This document shows positions 29,758-38,651 of a stretch of DNA of 64,000 bases, piece by piece; position 1 is the first letter of the stretch, and every line of letters starts with the position of its first letter. Under the pieces are notes generated by a model. It did not search any database. It was not told where the DNA came from and worked only from the letters and a program-made list of their open reading frames with translations. The position numbers and the translations under genes are program-made. The DNA is from Promethearchaeota archaeon. Its GTDB lineage: Archaea; Asgardarchaeota; Lokiarchaeia; Sigyniarchaeales; SOKP01. Location of the stretch: contig JAHPZI010000021.1 of NCBI GenBank assembly GCA_019058295.1, positions 41,167 through 105,166 of the forward strand. The letters are read 5' to 3'.

Positions 29758-29994
29758 GTGATATTTATTCCTGAAAACAAATCTGTTCAAAGGAAAAATA
29801 CTTCACAAATAATAGAAAGCATTTATAGTGCTCTGGGAGATGGAAGATATCACACTATTAGTGAAATTTCCCGTCTTGCTGGGTCGAACTGGACAACAAT
29901 AAAAAATCAAATTGATATTATTGTAAAAATTCAAGAATTACCAAACCTAAAAATAATAAATGCTTCAAAACAAGTCTTAGTGAAAAAACAATGA
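29758..29994 (+). CDS. Small winged-helix/HTH protein (78 aa)
   Basis: It starts at GTG. The middle segment (DGRYHTISEISRLAGSNWTTIKNQIDII) reads as a helix-turn-helix of the winged-helix type common in archaeal regulators. The length is that of a single DNA-binding domain. It is divergent from the B12-protein/opine-dehydrogenase operon, with a perfect inverted repeat in between, so it may regulate that operon. That link is inferred from position only. Confidence 0.65.
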   Translation: MIFIPENKSVQRKNTSQIIESIYSALGDGRYHTISEISRLAGSNWTTIKNQIDIIVKIQELPNLKIINASKQVLVKKQ

Positions 29995-30061
29995 ATTTAT
30001 ATATTTTTTATCATGTTTATTTTAATAAAATGGTTAAATAAATCATTATACTATTAATAAT

Positions 30062-30964
30062 ATGAAAAAACAAAAGGCTTTTAACATAACTTATTTAATT
30101 GGATTAGCTGGTTCATTTTTTTTTATGATTTGGATCTTTTTATTTGAATTATATGTGTTAAATTATTCATTTTTAGTATTTTTCTGGGTTGTGAAATATT
30201 TATCTGGCTTTGGACTAATTTTAAGCATTGCTAATGGATTTTTGTTATTATTTGATAAATTTAAGAATGATCTTAGTAAAAGAGGAACAAATATTCTTAT
30301 CGTTCTCCAATTTGTAATACCTATATTATTTGTAATATACGCGATTTACCGTATTTTTTCAAGTTTTTATGGTGGTTCAGGGATCAGAATGGTTGGTGTC
30401 TGGGCAGATTTTTATGTTTGGATAGATGATATTATATATATCTATGGTATCAGTTCTCTGCTTATTACTCTTTATATTATTCCAATTATTCGAGATGAAT
30501 TTGATGACGCCGTAAATCAGACTAGATTATCCCGATTTAAAGTTGGCGCAAAATCCATTGGAAGAGGAATTAAGAAGAAATATTTTAGTATAAGAAAGAA
30601 ACATGCAAAAGTTCAGCTCCAAGATCAAATTACAGGAAAAGAAGTGCTTGTTTCATGGAGGAATAAATTTGCTGTGTATTTAATGATTCCCATAGCAATA
30701 GGCTCTTTATTACTAATGCCCTTAGCATTCATCTTAATTGTACTATGGTTGAAAATATTATTTTTTGAAAATATAGATATAAAACTACATGAAAAAATTG
30801 CCTTACTAATCTCAATAATCATTCTAGGGGTTGTGGCTATCTTAGCTCCTTATTTAGAACTAGTATTTTATGCACAGATTAGTGATTTATTTTGGACAAT
30901 CAATATATTTTATCTTATAGGAATCGGTGTTGCATCTTTCATATATTTTAGAAAAATAATCTAA
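30062..30964 (+). CDS. Polytopic membrane protein, unknown
   Basis: The 300-aa product has about seven hydrophobic segments: four in the first 145 residues, then a basic cytoplasmic loop (about 160-195, Lys/Arg-rich), and three C-terminal helices. No catalytic motif or family is recognised. It stands alone, about 65 bp after the winged-helix gene on the same strand, so cotranscription is possible. Confidence 0.7.
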   Translation: MKKQKAFNITYLIGLAGSFFFMIWIFLFELYVLNYSFLVFFWVVKYLSGFGLILSIANGFLLLFDKFKNDLSKRGTNILIVLQFVIPILFVIYAIYRIFSSFYGGSGIRMVGVWADFYVWIDDIIYIYGISSLLITLYIIPIIRDEFDDAVNQTRLSRFKVGAKSIGRGIKKKYFSIRKKHAKVQLQDQITGKEVLVSWRNKFAVYLMIPIAIGSLLLMPLAFILIVLWLKILFFENIDIKLHEKIALLISIIILGVVAILAPYLELVFYAQISDLFWTINIFYLIGIGVASFIYFRKII

Positions 30965-31033
30965 AGCAAGTTTAAATATTAGAATTTTAAAAAAAAGAGA
31001 AAAATATCAGAAAATATTTAATTTTCTTCTCAA

Positions 31034-31702
31034 TTAATATGCAACTTTTTTAAAACTCGTTGATTTGAAATGAGGGATTATATTTTCAAAGATTTTTCTA
31101 TTACTTTCGGGATAATGTCTTGAATAATTAATAAGCTTATCTTTAGAAATATACTTTAAATATTCGGATATATCTTTAATAATTTCGACATTACTCCTTT
31201 TACTGAGTTTCCATAAATAAATAAAATCTAAAATTGTTTTTTCAAGATCAGAATAATAAACCTTCTTTTTTATTATTCCAAAATTTAAAAGTGATGATTG
31301 CAATATTAAAAACTTAAGCTTAAAACGGTCAATCTTTGACGGTTTACGTTTAAAAATTTGATTATTTATTATAAACAATTCCATATCATGGTCATTTTGG
31401 ATTCCATTTAACGTTAAAGCTGTATATAAACCAAAATACCATTTTTGTATATTTTTTAATTTAAGACCTTCTGAGATAAGGTCAAAAGGTGCAAGATTTA
31501 TTCTATTTGAGATGAACTCTTCCCTACTTTTAATATAATATATTCCCTTAACAATCTTGAGTAAATAACCTCTCGAAATGAGATATTTAATTATATTATT
31601 ATACTTATAATATAAGGCTTTACCATACTCTTCGAGCTCTTCAGATGTAATAAACTTTTTTTTCTTTAACCTTAATTTCTTTAATAATCGATTAGTAGAC
31701 AT
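31034..31702 (-). CDS. AbiEi-like antitoxin/transcription regulator
   Basis: The 222-aa product resembles the AbiEi family: an N-terminal winged helix (FITSEELEEYGKALYYKYNN...ISRGYLLKIVKGIYYI) followed by the C-terminal region with YSDLEKTILDFIY, similar to the SxxERTLLD motif of type IV antitoxins. No AbiEii nucleotidyltransferase is next to it, so it is an orphan or works with another partner. The 383-aa nucleotidyltransferase-like protein at 22-23 kb is a conceivable but unlinked candidate. Very A/T-rich codons and a high Lys/Ile content suit an accessory gene. Confidence 0.65.
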   Translation of the reverse strand: MSTNRLLKKLRLKKKKFITSEELEEYGKALYYKYNNIIKYLISRGYLLKIVKGIYYIKSREEFISNRINLAPFDLISEGLKLKNIQKWYFGLYTALTLNGIQNDHDMELFIINNQIFKRKPSKIDRFKLKFLILQSSLLNFGIIKKKVYYSDLEKTILDFIYLWKLSKRSNVEIIKDISEYLKYISKDKLINYSRHYPESNRKIFENIIPHFKSTSFKKVAY

Positions 31703-31783
31703 CTAATTTAACCAAATTTTTTTTTAATTTTTATTTCCTGTAATAAATATTAATATAGTTAAAGAACTAAATGAAGAAAAAAA

Positions 31784-32050
31784 TCATGAACATTCTAATT
31801 TAAATAATACTGAATAAGTCGGAATATAGAACTTATCTTTCTGTTTCACAGCTACGGTATGGAAAAATTCCGCCAATCCTAAAAATCCTTTAATAACTTC
31901 CTCAGCTCCCTCAAATTTAAAAGTTACTGTAGCTACTGTATTTTTAGTACTAAAATTAACTTTATCATAAACTCGTTCATCAACTAAAGGAATTTTCATC
32001 TCACCTGCATTTTCGTACACTTTTTTAATAAAAATCTCATTATTTCCCAT
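31784..32050 (-). CDS. Hypothetical protein (88 aa)
   Basis: No family recognised. The product begins MGNNEIF and appears mixed alpha/beta. The ATG at 32050 is preceded by GGAGGTGAT at ideal spacing, while the upstream ATG at 32065 overlaps that site, so the shorter form is chosen. The strong Shine-Dalgarno suggests good expression. Confidence 0.65.
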   Translation of the reverse strand: MGNNEIFIKKVYENAGEMKIPLVDERVYDKVNFSTKNTVATVTFKFEGAEEVIKGFLGLAEFFHTVAVKQKDKFYIPTYSVLFKLECS

Positions 32051-32106
32051 CTTATCACCTCCCATCTACTTAATATATATTAGAAATCTAATTATTTGGA
32101 GAAATT

Positions 32107-32364
32107 TCATTTACTAAGTTCTTTATTTATAATTTTAATTATTTCATTGCTATATAATTCATGATTTCCAGTAGATTCCATTTTCATTAACAATCTACTG
32201 ATTTGTCGTTTAGCAATGGGACGGAATCTTTCCAAATCAATTGAATCTATCTCATTTTTCTTGAGTGAATTTATATCTTCTTTTTTTTTATATTTTAAAT
32301 GTTCTTGATAAATTTTTCCACGATAATGATATCTTTTACATTCCATGCAATAATATTTTTCCAT
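32107..32364 (-). CDS. Small protein with N-terminal Cys/His cluster
   Basis: The 85-aa product opens MEKYYCMECKRYHYRGKIYQ, in which C6, C9 and H13 with nearby residues look like a half zinc finger. The remainder is a basic helical region. Such small zinc-finger-like proteins are common in Asgard genomes; DNA, RNA or protein binding is possible. It is 41 bp upstream of the 88-aa gene on the same strand, so the two may be cotranscribed. Confidence 0.6.
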   Translation of the reverse strand: MEKYYCMECKRYHYRGKIYQEHLKYKKKEDINSLKKNEIDSIDLERFRPIAKRQISRLLMKMESTGNHELYSNEIIKIINKELSK

Positions 32365-32891
32365 TTTCTTTACTAAATCTTATTGTTAATTTATCTTTTT
32401 TATTAATTTTAGATTTTTGATTAATATTATCCATGATAAATTATCTATATATATCTAAACTTTCAACTTATGCTTTTCTAATTTTTAGCAATTCATTTAG
32501 AATGCAAAGAATTTAGTTTTTCTTCTATTGAGTTTGTTCCATTAATTATAAAAAATTTTTTTTAAATTAATGGAATAGATAAGATAAAAGGATATTATCC
32601 CATAATTACATCTATAATATATAAAGTAATTATTATTTTTAATTTTTATTATAAAAATGGTATAATATTTGCATTGTTTAATGAATATATCTTTTAGTTT
32701 TCTTTTTTATTTCTATTCTCTTAAATAATGGCTCGTTGAGCACTGAAATTCTAAGTCTTAATCCAATTTAGTTAATGTCGTTATAAAATTTTTCTTAACA
32801 GACAGAATCATTCTAAAGAAAATTTTCCATATTTGTTTTCTTTATTTTTAAGTGGTAAAATAAAAATTAAAAAAGAATAAATAATTTGAAT
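32365..32891. other. 527-bp A/T-rich spacer with palindrome
   Basis: No gene supported. It lies downstream of acs and upstream of the 85-aa gene. Positions 32537-32575 form a palindrome with 11-bp perfect outer arms (TTCCATTAATT and its complement) and an A6/T-rich centre, which could fold into a long hairpin, perhaps the acs terminator. Confidence 0.5.
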
Positions 32892-34865
32892 TTAGATCTT
32901 TAGCTTTTTTCGTTCTTCTAATAAATCGTCAACTACGGATGGATCGGCTAATGTAGTGACGTTTCCGATATCAGTACCAGAAGCAATAGCTTTAAGAATT
33001 CGGCGCATGATTTTCCCACTTCTTGTTTTAGGTAAGACATCAGCAAATTGAATTATATCTGGTTGGAATACAGGTCCGATTTCTTTTCGGACATGCATTT
33101 TTAACTCATTAGCTAACTCATCAGACTTTGAAACACCCTCCATTAGAGTCACGTATGCCCAGATTGCCTGTCCTTTAATTTCATGAGGAAATGGAGCAAC
33201 TGCAGCTTCAGCGACTTTAGGATGACTTACTATCGCAGATTCCACTTCCATAGTTCCAATTCTGTGCCCTGATACTTTAATTACGTCATCAAGCCGTCCT
33301 AAAATCCAATAATATCCATCTTCATCCCTTCGTGCACCATCATCAGTATAATAATAACCAGGATATTTCTCCAAGTATGTTCTTTTGAATCGCTCAGTAT
33401 CACCCCATACATCTCTGAGCATTCCTGGCCATGGATTTGGCCCTATTGAGAGATATCCCCCCTCCTCTGGATCAGTCACTTCATCCCCTTCTATATCAAA
33501 AATGACTGGATTAATCCCAAAGAAAGGTAAACAACACGAGCCTGGTTTTGTAGGTGTAGCAGTGGCAATAGGAGTTAAAAGAAATCCTCCAGTTTCTGTC
33601 TGCCAATAAGTATCTATTATTGGGCATCGTTCTTTTCCAATTATTCTATGATACCATGTCCAAGCTTCAGGATTTATAGGCTCACCAACAGTTCCTAAGA
33701 CTTTTAATGAACTAAGATCATGACCAAGCACAGGCTCATCACCATATCTCATAATAGCTCTAATTGCTGTAGGTGCCGTGTAAAAATGAGTAATCTTATA
33801 GGTTTCAACCATATCCCAGAATCTAGTAACATCAGGATATGTAGGAACCCCTTCAAACATTACCGTTGTTGCACCATTTGCTAATGGTCCATAAACAATA
33901 TAGCTATGACCTGTAATCCAGCCAACATCAGCTGTGCAAAACCATATATCCCCTTCTTTAATGTTAAATACAACTCGATGTGAAAAGGATGTATAGAGAA
34001 GATATCCTGCTGTTGTATGCTTTACACCTTTCGGTTTTCCAGTTGTTCCACTTGTATAGAGAATAAATAAGGTGTCTTCAGAGTCCATAACTTCTGGTTC
34101 ACATTCATCACTTATTCCTTCAATGAGGTCATGATACCAAATATCTTTATTAGTATGCGGGACTTCATTTCCAGTTCTTTTAACTACAATCACATGTTCT
34201 ATTGTTGGAACTTCATCAATAATTTGAGCAACATCTGCCATTTTTGGATATGTCCTTCCAGCTCTGGCTGTTTCATCACTAGTAAATAAAAGCCTAGAGT
34301 TTGAATCACCTATTCTATCTTTTACGGCTTCTTTGGAAAACCCTCCAAATACAATAGAATGGATGATACCTAGTCGTGCACATGCTAGCATTATAATGGC
34401 TAATTCGGGAATCATAGGAAGCCAAATGGTAACCCTATCTCCTTTCTTCAGCCCTAACTTTTTCATTCCATTAGCAACTTTACAAACTTCACTTTTAAGC
34501 TGGTTAAATGTAAATGTTCTTCCCTGCCAAGGTTCATCTGCTTCCCATATTATTGCTAATTTATCTCCTTTTCCTGCTTTTATATGACGGTCAATGCAAT
34601 TATAACTCACATTTAGTTTTCCTCCAACAAACCATTGACCAGGAAATAAGTCAGTTTTTTGCCAGACTTTTTCATAAGGTTCAAACCAATCTAAAGATTG
34701 TGCTTGTTCAGCCCAAAATCCCTCAAAATCTTCTACACTTTGTTTCCATAGTTTCTTATATTCATCAAAAGACAATCCAGTTTTGGCAAATTCTGGATTT
34801 AACTTTGCTGGGTCAAATACTCTTGTTTCAGTCAAAACTGTTGCGATTTTTTCTTCTTTCGACAT
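32892..34865 (-). CDS. acs: Acetyl-CoA synthetase (AMP-forming)
   Basis: The 657-aa product is full length for Acs: an N-terminal cap, WLPMIPELAIIMLACARLG, the P-loop YTSGTTGKPKG, the substrate-pocket region DTYWQTETGG, the ribose-binding YYTDDGARRDEDGYYW and the C-terminal catalytic lysine in TRSGKIMRR. It converts acetate, ATP and CoA to acetyl-CoA, AMP and PPi. The acetylatable lysine (RSGK) is present, and a GNAT domain is encoded in the divergent neighbour, which invites the idea of lysine-acetylation control. The divergent arrangement across ~170 bp suggests coordinated acetate/CoA metabolism. Confidence 0.95.
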   Translation of the reverse strand: MSKEEKIATVLTETRVFDPAKLNPEFAKTGLSFDEYKKLWKQSVEDFEGFWAEQAQSLDWFEPYEKVWQKTDLFPGQWFVGGKLNVSYNCIDRHIKAGKGDKLAIIWEADEPWQGRTFTFNQLKSEVCKVANGMKKLGLKKGDRVTIWLPMIPELAIIMLACARLGIIHSIVFGGFSKEAVKDRIGDSNSRLLFTSDETARAGRTYPKMADVAQIIDEVPTIEHVIVVKRTGNEVPHTNKDIWYHDLIEGISDECEPEVMDSEDTLFILYTSGTTGKPKGVKHTTAGYLLYTSFSHRVVFNIKEGDIWFCTADVGWITGHSYIVYGPLANGATTVMFEGVPTYPDVTRFWDMVETYKITHFYTAPTAIRAIMRYGDEPVLGHDLSSLKVLGTVGEPINPEAWTWYHRIIGKERCPIIDTYWQTETGGFLLTPIATATPTKPGSCCLPFFGINPVIFDIEGDEVTDPEEGGYLSIGPNPWPGMLRDVWGDTERFKRTYLEKYPGYYYTDDGARRDEDGYYWILGRLDDVIKVSGHRIGTMEVESAIVSHPKVAEAAVAPFPHEIKGQAIWAYVTLMEGVSKSDELANELKMHVRKEIGPVFQPDIIQFADVLPKTRSGKIMRRILKAIASGTDIGNVTTLADPSVVDDLLEERKKLKI

Positions 34866-35031
34866 TTAATCTCACTATTTTTCTATCCAATATGAATTAA
34901 GATTTCCAATGCAAGTAATATTATAAAACAATTTAAAGATTTATTTTAAAAATCATAAATATTTAATGAATAAAAGTGTTATATTTATAACAAATAAATA
35001 GATACCTTTTTGCTTGTTTGATCTGAAGAAA

Positions 35032-36918
35032 ATGGAAAATATAGAACCTAACTGGAGGGAAAAATGGAAAGACAAGGAAATTACTGCTGAAGAAGCAATT
35101 AAAATGATCATTCCGGGAAATAGAGTATTTATTGGTACTGGGTGTTCAAAACCACAGGCATTAATTACTGAATTAATAAAACAATCTGATTGGCTAATGG
35201 ACACAGAAATCCTTCACTTCTTAGATATTGGTCCTGAAAAATATTTTGATAAAAAAGCCGAAGATTTTTTTAGACATAATACACTTTTTATAGGAGCTAA
35301 TCTACGAGAGGAAATTAACAAAGGAAAGGCAGATTATACACCTATTTATGCAAGCGAAATTCCTTCTTTATTTCTTTCTGGACGAAGGCATATTGATATA
35401 GCTCTTATTCAAGTAACACCTCCAGATCCTTATGGATTTTGCTCTTTTGGAATAAATGTGGATATAACAAAACCTATATCTCAATCAGCTTATTTAACTA
35501 TTGCTGAAATAAATCCTCAAATGCCGAGAACCCTTGGAGATAGTTTTGTTAATATAAAAAAAATTGATTATTTTGTTTATAATGACACACCCTTAATAGA
35601 ATATCATTTTGATGAACCTGATGAGATAGCTGAAAGAATAGGACAAAATGTAGCTAATTTAGTTCAAAATGAATCAACCGTCCATGTAGGTTTTGGAGAC
35701 TTGCCAAACGCAGCTCTAAAATATCTTAAAGATAAAAAAGATTTAGGCTTCCATTCTCATTACATTACAGATGAAATCATACCTCTTATTGATGAAGGCG
35801 TATTAACTTGTAGAAAAAAGAATATCTTTCCAGGAAAGATTATTACTAGTTTCGCATTAGGAACTAAAAAATTGTATGATTTTATAAACACAAATCCTTT
35901 CATTGAATTCTATCCATCAGATCAGGTTTGTGATCCCCGATTTATTGGAAAAAATGATAACTTAGTTTCAATTAATTCTGCTAGACAGATTGATTTAACT
36001 GGACAAGTTAATGCTTCAACAGAAGGATATACCTTTTATTCAGGATTGGGAGAAACTATTGATTTTATGAGAGGTGCTGCGTTTTCTAAAGGAGGCAAAC
36101 CCATTATAATATTACCCTCAACTACAAGAGATGGTAAAAAATCCCGAATTGTGCCCCATTTAGATGAAGGTGCTGGAGTAATGTTATCGCGTGGAGATGT
36201 CCATTATATTATAACCGAATGGGGTGTTGCACATTTGCACGGGAAGACTATACGCGATCGAACCCTTGAACTAATCTGTATAGCGCATCCTAAGTTTAGG
36301 CCACAATTATTAGAGGAAGCTAAAAGATTAAATTACATTTATTCTGACCAAATGTTATGCTGTGATGAGGATGGAGAGATTTGTATTTACCCAAAACAAT
36401 ACGAGACCTATTTTAGGACTAAACAAAATGATAAAATTATCATTCGTCCTGTAAAAACTACTGATGAACCTCTTTTAAGAGAGTTATACTATTCATTAGA
36501 TGAAAAAGATCGATATTTACGATTTTTTGAAATTAAAAAAGAATTTACTCATTCAAAAACTCAAGGCGAAGTAAATATTGATTACAATAAGGTTTTTTCG
36601 ATTGGAGCATTTATAGGAGATCTTTCCAATCAAAAAATGATTGGAAATGCAACATATTATTTTAATCCAAGAAATAACATGGCAGAATTTAGTTTCACCG
36701 TAAATAGTGAATGGCGTGGGCATGGTATTGGTTCCTACCTTTTAAATCACTTAATCATAATTGCTAAAGAGCGTGATATTAAAGGTTTCTACGGAACGAT
36801 TCATATTCAAAATAAATCTACAATACATCTATTTCAAAGACTTGGTTATACAAAGGTCACACCACCTGAACCAGGAGAAAATGAACTATTTTTTGAATTA
36901 TTCTTTGAAAGAGAATAA
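35032..36918 (+). CDS. Acetyl-CoA hydrolase/CoA-transferase fused to GNAT
   Basis: The first ~430 residues form an acetyl-CoA hydrolase/4-hydroxybutyrate CoA-transferase (PGNRVFIGTGCSKPQAL near the N-terminus; GQVNASTEGYTFYSGLGE and ITEWGVAHLHGKTIRDR in the C-terminal half). The last ~180 residues form a GNAT acetyltransferase with the acetyl-CoA-binding loop WRGHGIGSYLL. This fusion is known in bacteria. It moves CoA between acyl groups or hydrolyses acyl-CoA; the GNAT part may acetylate a protein lysine. An in-frame TTG occurs at 35014, but the ATG at 35032 fits the family start better. It is divergent from acs. Confidence 0.9.
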   Translation: MENIEPNWREKWKDKEITAEEAIKMIIPGNRVFIGTGCSKPQALITELIKQSDWLMDTEILHFLDIGPEKYFDKKAEDFFRHNTLFIGANLREEINKGKADYTPIYASEIPSLFLSGRRHIDIALIQVTPPDPYGFCSFGINVDITKPISQSAYLTIAEINPQMPRTLGDSFVNIKKIDYFVYNDTPLIEYHFDEPDEIAERIGQNVANLVQNESTVHVGFGDLPNAALKYLKDKKDLGFHSHYITDEIIPLIDEGVLTCRKKNIFPGKIITSFALGTKKLYDFINTNPFIEFYPSDQVCDPRFIGKNDNLVSINSARQIDLTGQVNASTEGYTFYSGLGETIDFMRGAAFSKGGKPIIILPSTTRDGKKSRIVPHLDEGAGVMLSRGDVHYIITEWGVAHLHGKTIRDRTLELICIAHPKFRPQLLEEAKRLNYIYSDQMLCCDEDGEICIYPKQYETYFRTKQNDKIIIRPVKTTDEPLLRELYYSLDEKDRYLRFFEIKKEFTHSKTQGEVNIDYNKVFSIGAFIGDLSNQKMIGNATYYFNPRNNMAEFSFTVNSEWRGHGIGSYLLNHLIIIAKERDIKGFYGTIHIQNKSTIHLFQRLGYTKVTPPEPGENELFFELFFERE

Positions 36919-36976
36919 TTAATTAATCACTCAAGATATATGGAAAATAAAGATTATATTTAAGAGGATATTAAAG

Positions 36977-37684
36977 ATGATGAGAAGTAGAGAAGAAGAA
37001 CACATAGAGGGAGGAGGTCGTATTCGTAGCATTATCCTAGGATTAAATGATGGTTTAATTTCAACATTTACTCTTCTAGTTGGTATAGCAGCCGCCACTA
37101 TTACAAAAGGAAATGCGATTGTATTATTGGCAGGTATTGCAGCTATGGTCTCAGGGGCAATATCGATGGGGTTAGGAGAATATGTTTCTTCAAAATCAGA
37201 GTATAATTATATTAAAAATGAGATGAAGAAAGAAGCCGCTGAAATCGAATTATTTCCAGATGAAGAAAAACTGGAAGTAAGAGAAATGTTTGAGAATATG
37301 GGATTAAAAGGAGATACTTTAAATTCATGTGTAGACACGATAACTTCAAATAAAGAAACTTGGCTTAATTTCCTCTTAAAAAGTGAATTAGGATTGGAAG
37401 AACCCGAAAATCCCGCATTAGGAGCAATACTAACTTTTTTTTCTTTTATTGGCGGTGCATTAATTCCGCTCTCACCATATTTCCTAAACTTAGGAATGAT
37501 ATCATTGATTATAAGTTCAATAATTTCTTTCTCTATGCTTGCGATTGTGGGTTCGCTGAAAACAAAAATCACAGGTGAGACGAGGTGGAAAGGTGCTTTA
37601 GAAATGATAATTATTGGAACTATTGCTTTTATATGTTCTTACTCAATTGGGTTATTGCTTGAGCAGTTCATAGCTGGCTTGTGA
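36977..37684 (+). CDS. VIT/CCC1-family metal transporter
   Basis: The 235-aa product has about five membrane helices and the family blocks GLNDGLISTFTLLVGIAAAT, ISMGLGEYVSSKSEYNY and FFSFIGGALIPLSPYF. Family members (Arabidopsis VIT1, yeast Ccc1) export Fe2+ or Mn2+ across a membrane; the cytoplasmic region between helices 2 and 3 carries Glu/Asp residues as in the metal-binding domain. It is 6 bp from the convergent rubrerythrin gene, consistent with iron/oxidative-stress handling. Confidence 0.88.
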   Translation: MMRSREEEHIEGGGRIRSIILGLNDGLISTFTLLVGIAAATITKGNAIVLLAGIAAMVSGAISMGLGEYVSSKSEYNYIKNEMKKEAAEIELFPDEEKLEVREMFENMGLKGDTLNSCVDTITSNKETWLNFLLKSELGLEEPENPALGAILTFFSFIGGALIPLSPYFLNLGMISLIISSIISFSMLAIVGSLKTKITGETRWKGALEMIIIGTIAFICSYSIGLLLEQFIAGL

Positions 37685-37690
37685 ATAAAT

Positions 37691-38260
37691 TCAATCAACT
37701 TTTTTGAAAAATTTTTGTTCATGATCACAATTAGGACAAGTTTTTGGAGCTTTTCTTAATTCAACATTTCCACAAATAGTGCATACATATATATCAATTG
37801 GTTCAATATTTTCCTTTTTGTCAAGTTTTTTTAGATAAGCAATGTATAATTTACTATGAACTATTTCAGCTTTTCTTGCTAAATCAAATGAGAATTCTGC
37901 TAGATAAAGATCTCCTTTCTTAGCATCTTTTATAAAACTTTTATACATTTTTTTGAATTCAAAAGTCTCTCCTGCTATTGCTTGAATAAGGTTATTTCTT
38001 GTATCTTGAACTTGTTTTTTTAGCTCTTCTTCATTGGTTTTAACGATTTCATTTGCATTAACTTCAGAATTGGTAATTTTTGCAATCGCTTGTATGTGAT
38101 TTTTTATATGTATACTTTCTGCAGATGAGATCGCTCTAAATAAATGAGCAATTTCGGAATAATTCTCTTTTTCTGCTTGTTCAGCAAAGAGCTCGTATTT
38201 TATCTTAGCATTGGTTTCTCCGTTTATTGCTTCTTTTAAATTATCTATAATTAATGACAT
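37691..38260 (-). CDS. Rubrerythrin
   Basis: The 189-aa product has a ferritin-like four-helix domain (about 1-145) with the di-iron ligands expected from the NGETNAKIKYELFAEQAE and AESIHIKNH segments, followed by a rubredoxin-like domain with two Cys pairs (VCTICGN and TCPNCDH). Rubrerythrins detoxify peroxide in anaerobes using electrons delivered through rubredoxin. The helper reductase is not in the window. It is upstream of, and divergent from, the trp leader. Confidence 0.93.
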   Translation of the reverse strand: MSLIIDNLKEAINGETNAKIKYELFAEQAEKENYSEIAHLFRAISSAESIHIKNHIQAIAKITNSEVNANEIVKTNEEELKKQVQDTRNNLIQAIAGETFEFKKMYKSFIKDAKKGDLYLAEFSFDLARKAEIVHSKLYIAYLKKLDKKENIEPIDIYVCTICGNVELRKAPKTCPNCDHEQKFFKKVD

Positions 38261-38360
38261 TTCAATCTAATCGAATTTTTTTTCTGAATTATATTAATTT
38301 CTTTTTCTTTTAAGAATTTATTACTATCCTAATAAAAATTCTTTCAGTGAAAAACCTATT

Positions 38361-38370
38361 CTTTATAAAT
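38361..38370 (+). promoter_or_regulatory. TATA-like box of the trpD operon leader
   Basis: CTTTATAAAT with an upstream purine-rich stretch fits an archaeal TATA box. It lies 63 nt before the leader start codon, almost the same distance as in the trpE leader (about 62 nt). A start site some 25-30 nt downstream would leave a short 5' leader before the peptide. Confidence 0.5.
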
Positions 38371-38423
38371 AATAAATAAATAATAATATATAATATTCAA
38401 AATCAAGTAAACGGAAAAGAAAA

Positions 38424-38489
38424 ATGTTTAGAGAAAACTTAAAAGATCCTTCATCAGCTTGGTTTTGTTGTTGGCGTTGGCACGCATAG
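38424..38489 (+). CDS. trp leader peptide 1 (21 aa, Trp-rich)
   Basis: This ATG-initiated open reading frame of 21 codons begins MFRENLKDPSSA and ends WFCCWRWHA followed by UAG. Three of its last nine residues are Trp (codons at 38460, 38472 and 38478), a strong enrichment for the rarest amino acid immediately before the trpD operon. The sequence GGA lies about ten bases upstream as a weak ribosome site. The same C-terminal pattern is encoded before trpE. The final four codons form the 5' arm of a hairpin whose loop contains the stop codon. A regulatory peptide that senses charged tRNA-Trp is the best reading. Confidence 0.8.
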   Translation: MFRENLKDPSSAWFCCWRWHA

Positions 38490-38535
38490 AGCGTGCGCAA
38501 TGGCTTTAATTATTTTTAGAATTTCTTGCTTTTTT
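38474..38535 (+). promoter_or_regulatory. Putative trp attenuator 1: hairpin and T-rich tract
   Basis: TTGGCACGC (38477-38485) pairs with GCGTGCGCAA (38491-38500) with one bulged G. Two further G-C pairs flank it across a small internal loop. The five-base loop is ATAGA and holds the leader UAG. T-rich sequence follows, with TTTTTT at about 38530-38535. The hairpin is unusually GC-rich for this genome. A ribosome paused at the second or third Trp codon would cover the 5' arm and prevent folding. This is inference from the sequence. Confidence 0.65.
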
Positions 38536-38651
38536 CTCTTTATAATTCTTAAAATTTTATGTTTGAATTGTAAAGAATAAAGGGGTTTTCTACAATATTA
38601 GAAATTCTAAATCTTAAAATTTTAATAAAAAAAATAAAAAAATTGAATAGG

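Larger units (their letters stand above)
38261..38642. other. Divergent spacer carrying the trpD leader
   Basis: A 382-bp region between rubrerythrin (minus) and trpD (plus). It contains a TATA-like box near 38361, a 21-codon Trp-rich open reading frame at 38424-38489, an overlapping hairpin and T-rich sequence, then ~100 bp of A/T-rich leader before trpD. Confidence 0.7.

Noticed and set aside
32537..32575. Long palindrome as an insertion-sequence end
   Set aside because: No transposase or target duplication around it; a terminator hairpin is simpler.
38474..38504. Hairpin considered as part of a tRNA or small-RNA gene
   Set aside because: No acceptor stem, anticodon arm or T-arm can be formed. 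Its codons belong to a Trp-rich frame conserved at a second trp operon.
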